Shown one piece after another: positions 12,502 through 17,635 of a stretch of 17,635 nt of DNA. The notes under the pieces were generated by a model that saw only the letters and a program-made list of their open reading frames with translations, searched no databases and was not told the DNA's origin. Numbering within the stretch: the stretch's first letter is position 1; each line of letters begins with the position of its first letter. Source of the stretch: Phycisphaerales bacterium. Its GTDB lineage: Bacteria; Planctomycetota; Phycisphaerae; SM23-33. Location: NCBI GenBank assembly GCA_003171235.1, contig PMYM01000176.1, positions 299-17,933 of the forward strand. Direction: 5' to 3'. Made by a program: the position numbers and the translations under genes.

Positions 12502-13411
12502 GAACGGCGCCTGAGGGAGGCAGAGCGGAGATGGCCGCCAGCATGTCCGGGCCCAACCGGCCGTGGTAAACGAAGCGCACGCGGGTCTGCAGGCAGACGT
12601 CGATGAAGCCGCCGTCAGCCTGGCGGGTGAAGTAGATCCGCATGACGTCGCCGCCGCGGGTTTTGACCTGGACGGGCTCCTTGCCGGAAAGGTGTTTTTC
12701 GGGCCAATCGAAGCGCACGCCCGCCAGGATGGCCGCCGCCGCCGCGCCGGTGCCGCAGGCCAGCGTCTCGTGTTCCACGCCGAACTCGAAGGTGCGCAGG
12801 GCCAGCCTGCCCGGCTCGATCACCTGCACGAAGTTGGCGTTGGCCCCGCGCGGGTGAAAGCGGCTGTGGTGGCGCAGGGCGGCGCCCAGCTTGTCCACCT
12901 CCACCTGGTTGACGTCCCGCACGTAGGTGATAACGTGCGGCACGCCGGTGACGGCGAAGTCGCAGGTATAGCTCTGCCCCAGCGCCTGCACCAGGAAATC
13001 GTGCTGGATGTCCTTGGGCGAGGGGATGCACACCTGGACGTACTGGGCATCCACGTTCCGGCCATGCACCAGCCCGGCCTGGCTGAGGATGCGGATCTCC
13101 CGGTCCTCCAGCCAGCCGTTGGAAACCACCCAGCGGACGAAGCACGCCGTGCCGTTGCCGCACAGTTCGGCCTGGGAGCCGTCGGGCTCGTAGAAACGCA
13201 CGCCGATATCGGCCTGAATTCCCTCTTCACAGGGCTCGGCGATGATCAGCCCGTCGGCCCCAACCGCCATGCCGCGGCGGCAGAGAACCTGGGCCACGTC
13301 TCCTGCCCGGTCCGGACCCAGCAGGTCGTTGAACCTGCCGTCCCGGTTGTCCACGCAGATGAAGTCGTTGCCGCTGCCCGACAACTTCGCAAATATGATC
13401 TCAGAAGTCAT
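12476..13411 (-). CDS. dapF: Diaminopimelate epimerase
   Basis: A 311-residue DapF, which interconverts LL- and meso-diaminopimelate for lysine and peptidoglycan synthesis in the cytosol. The N-terminus FAKLSGSGNDFICVDNRDG is diagnostic. GMAVGADGLI follows. The two catalytic cysteines sit in AELCGNGTACFVRW (C84) and TLACGTGAAAAA (C219), with GVPHVITYV and RGANANFVQV between them. The family is usually about 270-290 residues. The extra length is a C-terminal tail (SALPPSGAVHAQHRPEL) that overlaps the start of the next gene, so it may be a read-on extension. It is the first gene of the minus-strand block. A gene-free stretch of about 300 bases with a strong palindrome lies upstream. Confidence 0.95.
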   Translation of the reverse strand: MTSEIIFAKLSGSGNDFICVDNRDGRFNDLLGPDRAGDVAQVLCRRGMAVGADGLIIAEPCEEGIQADIGVRFYEPDGSQAELCGNGTACFVRWVVSNGWLEDREIRILSQAGLVHGRNVDAQYVQVCIPSPKDIQHDFLVQALGQSYTCDFAVTGVPHVITYVRDVNQVEVDKLGAALRHHSRFHPRGANANFVQVIEPGRLALRTFEFGVEHETLACGTGAAAAAILAGVRFDWPEKHLSGKEPVQVKTRGGDVMRIYFTRQADGGFIDVCLQTRVRFVYHGRLGPDMLAAISALPPSGAVHAQHRPEL

Positions 13412-13714
13412 TGTCCTGCCAGCATAAGGGGCGAGTGCGGCTGCCGGCCAGCCGCGTCGGCGGCGCCGGCCGCGGTCAGCCCCGCATTATATTCGCCCTG
13501 CTGATCGGCGGCTCAGACAATCTTCCAAGGTTTCCTCAGGCCCAAGTCCCAAGGATTGTGGAAAGCCGGCGCAACGACCGCCTATCGTTACTTAGAGCCC
13601 CTGATAAAATACCCCGCGGCTCGCGCGGCATTTTATCAGGGACTCTTGCGGAAGGTTTGTTTCGGGCAAGCCGTGGTCACGGAAGATCTTTCCCCTAGCG
13701 GTGAAGGAGACGGC
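13412..13714. other. Divergent intergenic region between dapF and the desulforedoxin gene
   Basis: No gene seen. It must hold the divergent promoters for dapF and for the plus-strand stress genes, but no clear boxes stand out. A 44-bp palindromic element at 13599-13641 dominates the right half. A frame open from 13556 reads through that palindrome and is rejected as the start of the downstream gene. Confidence 0.5.
13599..13641. repeat. Palindromic element CCCTGATAAAAT...ATTTTATCAGGG
   Basis: The perfect 12-bp arms CCCTGATAAAAT (13599-13610) and ATTTTATCAGGG (13630-13641) enclose a GC-rich centre that itself pairs (CCGCG/CGCGG). The AT-rich arm base and GC-rich tip are unlike the other hairpins in the window. 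Confidence 0.8.
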
Positions 13715-14023
13715 ATGAACAAACGGTTTGAGGTGTACCGGTGCGACTGCTGCGGCAGCATCGCCCAGGTGGTAAACCCAGGTCGGGGAAGTGTTGCCTG
13801 CTGCGGCCAACCTATGGTTCATGCCAGCAAGCCCGTTGGAGAAAACACCCCCCCTGTCAACCTTTCCCAGCCTTTGCGTCTGCGGCTGGGGGCGGGCCGC
13901 CCGCCCGCCGGGCAAACTGGATCGCGGTGGGCACAGATCGTGTGCGGCAGCCGAAGCATTTCCATTTGCCAATCCCAGCCGCCCCGCCGCGTCGGGCGGC
14001 CGGATCGCTTTCTTGGAATGTAG
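13715..14023 (+). CDS. Desulforedoxin-domain protein, truncated desulfoferrodoxin
   Basis: Starts at ATG 13715 after an excellent AAGGAGA (13704-13710). Residues 1-34 are the desulforedoxin domain of desulfoferrodoxin, with EVYRCDCCGS (C10, C13) and VACCGQPM (C29, C30), the Fe(Cys)4 centre I. In desulfoferrodoxins a neelaredoxin domain that reduces superoxide follows after a linker like ENTxDAA. Here the sequence goes on to PVGENTPP and then becomes low-complexity and Arg/Pro-rich up to residue 102, with no His ligands for centre II. The catalytic domain is therefore missing, and DNA from about 13845 on looks like non-coding, hairpin-rich sequence. It is either a decayed gene or a stand-alone rubredoxin-like protein with an accidental tail. 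It lies 15 bases before the ferritin gene. Confidence 0.6.
   Translation: MNKRFEVYRCDCCGSIAQVVNPGRGSVACCGQPMVHASKPVGENTPPVNLSQPLRLRLGAGRPPAGQTGSRWAQIVCGSRSISICQSQPPRRVGRPDRFLGM
13978..14000. repeat. GCCGCCC/GGGCGGC hairpin before ferritin
   Basis: GCCGCCC (13978-13984) and GGGCGGC (13994-14000) form a 7-bp stem around nine bases, within the tail of the desulforedoxin frame and shortly before the ferritin ribosome-binding site (GGAG 14027-14030). Confidence 0.5.
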
Positions 14024-14038
14024 CCAGGAGTCGAAATC

Positions 14039-14533
14039 ATGCTTAGCCAGGCCATGCAGGATGCACTGAACGAGCAGATCAACGCCGAACTGTGGTCGGC
14101 CTACCTGTACCTGTCGATGTCGGCCCACTTCGAGTCGGTCAACCTGCCCGGCATGGCCAAGTGGATGCGGGTTCAGACCAGCGAAGAATACGCCCACGCC
14201 GTGAAATTCATGGACCACATCCACGACCGATCCGGCAAGGCGTTGCTCAAGCCCATCGCCGCCGTGCCGACGGAATGGAAATCGCCGCTGGAGGCCTTCG
14301 AGGCCACCCTCAAACACGAGCAGAAGGTAACCGCTCGCATCCATAAACTCATGGACCAGGCCGTGGCCGCCAAGGACCACGCCACTGCCGGCATGCTGCA
14401 GTGGTTCGTCAGCGAACAGGTGGAGGAGGAGGCCAACGCCATTGAGATCGTCAACAAGCTCAAGATGCTGGCCGATTCCAAAGGCGCCCTGTACTGGCTG
14501 GACCATGAACTGGGCAAGCGCGGGGCAGAATAG
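14039..14533 (+). CDS. ftnA: Bacterial non-heme ferritin
   Basis: A 164-residue ferritin of the FtnA type, the 24-subunit shell that oxidises and stores iron in the cytosol. The ferroxidase ligands line up with E. coli FtnA numbering: E17 (NAELWSAYLYL), E50 and H53 (SEEYAHAVKF), E94, Q127 and E130. The third-site residues E49, E126 and E129 are also present (VSEQVEEE). Length and helix pattern are complete. GGAG at 14027-14030 precedes ATG 14039. The upstream desulforedoxin-domain gene is 15 bases away, so they may share a transcript. Downstream, a large inverted repeat with a T-run probably ends transcription. No heme-binding Met of bacterioferritin is seen at the expected place, which supports FtnA over Bfr. 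Confidence 0.93.
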   Translation: MLSQAMQDALNEQINAELWSAYLYLSMSAHFESVNLPGMAKWMRVQTSEEYAHAVKFMDHIHDRSGKALLKPIAAVPTEWKSPLEAFEATLKHEQKVTARIHKLMDQAVAAKDHATAGMLQWFVSEQVEEEANAIEIVNKLKMLADSKGALYWLDHELGKRGAE

Positions 14534-14537
14534 AGAC

Positions 14538-14700
14538 TTGAACCACAAAGCACACAAAGAACACGAAGCAAGAAGCAGAAAACAAAGCACAAAGCTGAAA
14601 ACTGAAACAAGAAGAGGCTTTTGCCGATTTCTTCAGCATTGGGCTTTTTCTCTGAATCTTTCTTCGTGTTCTTTGTGATCTCTGTGGTTCAATCTTTTTT
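14538..14700 (+). terminator. 31-bp inverted repeat with T-run after ferritin
   Basis: The left arm, 14538-14568 (TTGAACCACAAAG... to GAACACGAAG), is matched in inverse by 14662-14692 (CTTCGTGTTC... to CTGTGGTTCAA) at 28 of 31 positions. A run of T follows the right arm. The spacer of about 90 bases is A/G-rich and then T-rich. It can fold into a long hairpin between ferritin and the regulator gene and may act as a terminator. The CACAAAG-type arms resemble repeats I know from several environmental phyla. Confidence 0.6.
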
Positions 14701-14703
14701 TGC

Positions 14704-14731
14704 TTGAATTCCGGTAATCAGGTACTACAAT
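14704..14731 (+). promoter_or_regulatory. Putative promoter of the Rrf2-hcp operon
   Basis: TTGAAT (14704-14709) and TACAAT (14726-14731) at 16-bp spacing resemble -35 and -10 boxes 13 bases before the ATG at 14744. The leader would be very short. Confidence 0.4.
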
Positions 14732-14735
14732 ACCT
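14720..14735 (+). promoter_or_regulatory. Candidate Rrf2 operator over the -10 box
   Basis: AGGTA, CTACAA, TACCT is an inverted repeat overlapping the proposed -10 hexamer. A repressor bound here would block transcription. Autoregulation by the adjacent Rrf2-family protein is the natural reading, but this is inference. Confidence 0.35.
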
Positions 14736-14743
14736 AAAAGCGT

Positions 14744-15172
14744 ATGGTGAGCCACAAAGAAAACGTGCTGCGGATTTCGGAAGGCGCCTCGATGGGCCTG
14801 CACGCCATGGTGCTGCTGGCGGGGGGCCGGGGTAATCTGCTTCAGACCGGCAGCATGGCGCGGCAGCTTGGTGTTTCCCAGGCCCACCTGGCCAAGGTCA
14901 TGCAGCGATTGGCGCACGCCGGCCTGGTAGGGCCGAGGCGCGGCCCAAAGGGCGGCTTTGCCCTGGGGCCGCAAGGCCTGGAGGTAACCCTGCTGGAGGT
15001 CTATGAGGCGATCGAGGGGCCCCTGGGCAACGGGCACTGCATCCTGGGCAAGGCGGCCTGCGGCGCTTCGCGGTGTATCATGGGCGAGCTGCTGGTGGGG
15101 GTGAACAAGCAGTTCCGCGACTATCTTTCGGGCGTGCGGCTGGCGCAACTGGCCGACGTCTATCGGAGCTAG
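14744..15172 (+). CDS. Rrf2-family iron-sulfur transcription regulator (NsrR/IscR-like)
   Basis: A 142-residue Rrf2 protein. The winged-helix domain has ISEGASMGLHAMVLLA, then the recognition helix LGVSQAHLAKVMQRLAHAGL, followed by the wing with RRGPKGGF. The C-terminal loop carries three cysteines, C99, C106 and C111 (HCILGKAACGASRC). The spacing Cx6Cx4C is close to that of IscR and NsrR, so it probably binds a [2Fe-2S] or [4Fe-4S] cluster. NsrR proteins sense nitric oxide by cluster damage. The downstream genes (ferredoxin-like, YgbA family, hcp) are the NO-responsive set, so an NsrR-like role is likely. The next gene starts three bases after its stop. No strong ribosome-binding site is visible, and the leader is short or leaderless-like. 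Confidence 0.85.
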   Translation: MVSHKENVLRISEGASMGLHAMVLLAGGRGNLLQTGSMARQLGVSQAHLAKVMQRLAHAGLVGPRRGPKGGFALGPQGLEVTLLEVYEAIEGPLGNGHCILGKAACGASRCIMGELLVGVNKQFRDYLSGVRLAQLADVYRS

Positions 15173-15175
15173 AAC

Positions 15176-15988
15176 GTGGCCATTCGCAACATCGTCAAGA
15201 TAGACCAGGCCAAGTGCAACGGCTGCGGATTGTGCGTCCAGGCCTGCGCCGAGGGCGCCATCGCCATCGTGGAGGGCAAGGCGAGGCTGGTCAGCGAGAC
15301 CTACTGCGACGGCCTGGGGGCCTGCCTGGGCGACTGTCCGCAGGGGGCCATCACTATTGATCGCCGCCAGGCCGACGACTTCGACGAGCAGGCGGCGCAC
15401 AAGCACGTCGGACGGCTGAAGGGCGCTGCGCCCGTTCAGGCGATGGGGCAATCCGGGGCGGGTTCTCTCCACTTGCAGCCGCAACCCGCCCACGCGATGC
15501 CGCATCAAGGCGGCTGTCCCGGCGGCATGGCCAGGCAGTTCAAGCCGGCCTCGGCCACGGCGCAAACTGCCGTCGCCGCCGAGCCGGCTGGGGAGACCGC
15601 TGGCCCCGTGCCTTCGGAACTTGGGCAATGGCCGGTGCAATTGGCGCTGGTCAACCCGCGGGCGACATACTTTCAGGATGCCCACCTGCTGATCGCCGCC
15701 GACTGCGTGGCCTACGCCCTGGGCGACTTCCACCGGCAACTCCTGAAGGGCAAGGCCTTGGCCATCGCCTGCCCCAAGCTCGACGACGTCCAGCCCTACG
15801 TGGCCAAACTGGCGGAGATTTTTCGGGTCAACCAAGTTCGCTCGGTGACGGTGGCGCACATGGAAGTTCCCTGCTGCGGCGGAATCGTCCAGGCGGTGCG
15901 GGCGGCGCTGGCCCAGGCCGGCCGGGAGGATCTGCCTTTCCAGGACGTGACGGTGGGCGTCGATGGCTCGATCCGCCATGACGGCTGA
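15176..15988 (+). CDS. Ferredoxin-domain protein, probable hcp partner
   Basis: A 270-residue protein starting at GTG 15176. The N-terminus is a double-cluster ferredoxin fold. Cluster 1 is C14NGCGLCVQAC (C14, C17, C20, C24). Cluster 2 is in YCDGLGACLGDCPQGA with C44, C50 and C54 only; the usual second Cys is Leu47, a pattern I recall from this ferredoxin-like family. A Gly/Pro/Ala-rich linker with a CPGG motif follows, then a C-terminal alpha/beta domain with LLIAADCVAYALGDFH, IACPKLDDV and MEVPCCGGIV. That domain has extra Cys that may bind another metal. It is packed between the Rrf2 gene (3-base gap) and the ygbA-like gene (overlap). An electron-donor or cluster-handling role for the hybrid cluster protein is inferred from position. 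Confidence 0.8.
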   Translation: MAIRNIVKIDQAKCNGCGLCVQACAEGAIAIVEGKARLVSETYCDGLGACLGDCPQGAITIDRRQADDFDEQAAHKHVGRLKGAAPVQAMGQSGAGSLHLQPQPAHAMPHQGGCPGGMARQFKPASATAQTAVAAEPAGETAGPVPSELGQWPVQLALVNPRATYFQDAHLLIAADCVAYALGDFHRQLLKGKALAIACPKLDDVQPYVAKLAEIFRVNQVRSVTVAHMEVPCCGGIVQAVRAALAQAGREDLPFQDVTVGVDGSIRHDG

Positions 15989-16283
15989 GATTTCGCCTGC
16001 GCGGCGCCGGCAGGTGGCCATCCTGAGGCGGTTCGTCGAGGTGTACTGCCGCCGGCACCATGATGGCAACGCCATCTGCCCCGCCTGCCAGAACCTGCTG
16101 GACTATGCACTGGGGCGGCTGGTGAACTGTCCGCGGCAGCCCAAGCCCAAGTGCAAGGACTGCCCGCAGAGCTGCTACGACGAAGACTATCGCCGACGTA
16201 TGCGTGAAGTGATGCGTTTTTCGGGCATGTATTTCGTGAGGCGTGGCCGGCTGGATTGGCTCCTCCGGTACATGCTCGGTTGA
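15978..16283 (+). CDS. ygbA: YgbA-family (nitrous oxide-stimulated promoter family) protein
   Basis: A 101-residue small cysteine-rich protein. The pattern is FVEVYCRRHH, CPACQNLLDYALGRLVNC, then PKCKDCPQSCYDEDYRRRMR and VMRFSGMYFV. This matches the YgbA_NO family (nitrous oxide-stimulated promoter), whose E. coli member is in the NsrR regulon. Conserved Cys/His residues suggest metal or cluster binding. The function was unknown for a long time, and I claim none beyond the NO-response association. I chose ATG 15978, which overlaps the preceding gene by 11 bases; ATG 15963 in the same frame is an alternative. hcp starts 30 bases after its stop. Confidence 0.85.
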   Translation: MTAEISPARRRQVAILRRFVEVYCRRHHDGNAICPACQNLLDYALGRLVNCPRQPKPKCKDCPQSCYDEDYRRRMREVMRFSGMYFVRRGRLDWLLRYMLG

Positions 16284-16313
16284 GAAACCTACCCTTTGGG
16301 AAGGAGCGACAGC

Positions 16314-17635
16314 GTGGACATGTTCTGCTATCAGTGTGAACAAACCGCCAACGGGACCGGCTGCACGGCCATGGGCGTCTGCGGCAAAGACCCCCAGACC
16401 GCCGCCATGCAGGACCTGCTGATCGAGGCCCTCAAGGGCCTGGCCATGTACGCCCACCGGGCCAGGGCCCTGGGCGTGGTGGACCGCCAGACGGACGTTT
16501 TCACCGTCAAGGCAATGTTCACCACCTTGACCAACGTCAATTTCGACCCGCAGCGGCTGGCCCAGTGGGTCTGGCAGGCGGCCGAGCTGCGGGACAAGAT
16601 GAAGCTGGCCTACCAGGCGGCAGCGACCAAGGCGGGGCGCGCCGCCCAGTCGCCCGAAGGCCCCGCCCGGTGGGTTCCGGCCCGGACGATCGAGGCCCTG
16701 CTCCAGCAAGGCATTGAGGCGTCGATCGCCCCGCGCATCAAGCGCCTGGGCGAGACCGTCGCCGGCCTGCAGGAACTCCTGCTGTACGGCGTGAAGGGCC
16801 TGGCCGCCTATGCCGACCACGCCCAAATCCTGGGCAAGGAAGACCCCGCCGTGTACGCCTTCGTTTACGAGACCCTGGACTTCCTGACGCAGGGCGAGCC
16901 GAAGGTCGAGGACCTGCTGGCCATGTGCCTGCGCTGCGGCGAAGTGAACCTCACCGTCATGGGCCTGCTGGACGCCGCCAACACCGGCGCCTACGGCCAT
17001 CCGACGCCGACGGCGGTTCGCATCACCCCGGTGGCGGGCAAATGCATCCTGGTCTCCGGCCACGACCTCAAGGACCTGGAGGAACTGCTCAAGCAGACCC
17101 AGCTCAGCGGCGTCAATGTCTACACCCACGGCGAAATGCTCCCGGCCCACGGCTACCCGGGCCTCAAGAAGTACCCGCACCTGGTGGGCAACTACGGCGG
17201 CGCGTGGCAGGACCAGCGGAAGGAGTTCGACGCCTTCCCCGGCGCCATCCTCATGACCACAAACTGCGTGCAGCGCCCGCGCGACAGCTACAAGGCCCGG
17301 CTGTTCACCAGCGGCGTGGTCGGCTGGCCGGGCGCGGCCCACATCGCCGACCGCAACTTTGCGCCGGTCATCCAGGCGGCCAAGGCCGCCCCGGGCTTTG
17401 CCGCCGACCAACCGGCCAAAACCATCACCGTGGGCTTTGGCCGGCAGGCCGTTTTGGGCGTGGCCGACAAGGTCATCCAGGCCGTCAAGAGCGGCTCCAT
17501 TCGCCGCTTCTTCCTGATCGGCGGCTGCGACGGCGCCCGCAGCGGGCGAAACCATTACACCGACTTCGCCCAGGCCCTGCCGGGCGACTGCGTCATCCTG
17601 ACCCTGGCCTGCGGCAAGTACCGCTTCAACAAGCT
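16314..17635 (+). CDS. hcp: Hybrid cluster protein (hydroxylamine reductase), 3' end outside window
   Basis: The N-terminal 440 residues of Hcp, normally about 540-550. The start is MDMFCYQCEQTANGTGCTAM with C5, C8, C17 and C23. The spacing Cx2Cx8Cx5C is that of the [4Fe-4S] form typical of anaerobes, not the Cx2Cx11Cx6C form of enterobacteria. Hybrid-cluster ligands are visible as H250 (SGHDLKD), E274 (THGEMLP), C318 (TTNCVQRP), C405 (IGGCDGARSG) and C433 (LACGKYRF). The remaining Cys, Glu and Lys ligands lie beyond the window. The family protects against nitric oxide (NO reductase or S-nitrosylase chemistry). GTG 16314 fits AAGGAG at 16301-16306 (7-base spacing) better than ATG 16320. It is the last visible gene of the Rrf2 operon. 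Confidence 0.95.
   Translation, partial: MDMFCYQCEQTANGTGCTAMGVCGKDPQTAAMQDLLIEALKGLAMYAHRARALGVVDRQTDVFTVKAMFTTLTNVNFDPQRLAQWVWQAAELRDKMKLAYQAAATKAGRAAQSPEGPARWVPARTIEALLQQGIEASIAPRIKRLGETVAGLQELLLYGVKGLAAYADHAQILGKEDPAVYAFVYETLDFLTQGEPKVEDLLAMCLRCGEVNLTVMGLLDAANTGAYGHPTPTAVRITPVAGKCILVSGHDLKDLEELLKQTQLSGVNVYTHGEMLPAHGYPGLKKYPHLVGNYGGAWQDQRKEFDAFPGAILMTTNCVQRPRDSYKARLFTSGVVGWPGAAHIADRNFAPVIQAAKAAPGFAADQPAKTITVGFGRQAVLGVADKVIQAVKSGSIRRFFLIGGCDGARSGRNHYTDFAQALPGDCVILTLACGKYRFNK

Noticed and set aside
10789..12606. Plus-strand frames opposite the 535-residue gene
   Set aside because: They start in hairpin sequence and are rich in repetitive QG/LG runs typical of antisense GC-rich DNA. The minus-strand frame is longer and overlaps dapF naturally.
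13556..13714. N-terminal extension of the desulforedoxin gene
   Set aside because: It reads through a 44-bp palindrome; ATG 13715 has a strong AAGGAGA and matches the family start.
14633..16075. Long minus-strand open frame of 480 codons opposite the Rrf2 and ferredoxin genes
   Set aside because: It is a GC-rich shadow. The plus strand carries recognisable Rrf2 and ferredoxin motifs, and the antisense product has no family resemblance.
15828..17555. Minus-strand open frame of 575 codons opposite hcp
   Set aside because: Hcp ligands are all in place on the plus strand; the antisense frame is open only because of high third-position GC.
1..17635. tRNA, rRNA or known riboswitch
   Set aside because: No cloverleaf with a conserved T-loop, no rRNA stretch and no recognisable riboswitch core was seen by eye; a covariance-model scan was not possible here.

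Overview
The window looks like a chromosomal segment of a high-GC, probably anaerobic or microaerophilic bacterium. Planctomycetota is my best guess. This rests on the GC-rich coding style, on many short hairpin elements of kinds I associate with that phylum (a GGCACAGGTT/AACCTGTGCC palindrome, hairpins with TCT loops, GTCCC-GATA-GGGAC, CACAAAG-rich inverted repeats), and on the anaerobe-type cysteine spacing of the hybrid cluster protein. The taxonomic call is inference; there is no rRNA or other marker to settle it.

Layout. (1) Positions 1-271: the 3' end of rho and a terminator-like hairpin. (2) Positions 283-6200: an accessory region. It starts with an AT-richer two-gene ATPase plus TOPRIM-like cassette that resembles a split OLD/PARIS-type defence pair. 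It continues with a small lipoprotein and a PD-(D/E)XK nuclease of the PGN_0703 type. Between these plus-strand genes lie three differently deleted, minus-strand copies of one gene whose N-terminus looks like a phage tail tape-measure protein. A 215-bp repeat pair, a 79-bp repeat pair and many hairpin elements are mixed in. (3) Positions 6200-6925: non-coding, with an operator-like cluster of inverted repeats and an 18-unit heptamer array. (4) Positions 6926-9239, plus strand: a HAD phosphatase, a GH5-type glycoside hydrolase, a MntA-type nucleotidyltransferase antitoxin and a truncated HepT (HEPN) toxin. (5) Positions 9196-13411, minus strand: dapF, a 535-residue protein I do not recognise, a SAM methyltransferase and a stand-alone homocysteine S-methyltransferase. 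(6) Positions 13715-17635, plus strand: a desulfoferrodoxin reduced to its desulforedoxin domain, a ferritin, and then an apparent nitrosative-stress operon of Rrf2-family regulator, ferredoxin-like protein, YgbA-family protein and hybrid cluster protein. The last gene runs off the window.

How the genes fit together. The right end is a coherent iron, oxygen and nitric-oxide stress region: ferritin stores iron, and the Cys-containing Rrf2 regulator probably controls the closely packed hcp operon. The minus-strand block joins lysine/peptidoglycan precursor synthesis (dapF) to an unknown protein by overlap, and couples two methyl-transfer genes by a 4-nt overlap. The left part is a decaying accessory island. 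Its most striking feature is the alternation of plus-strand cargo genes with remnants of the same minus-strand gene, with stop codons touching or overlapping at two of the junctions.
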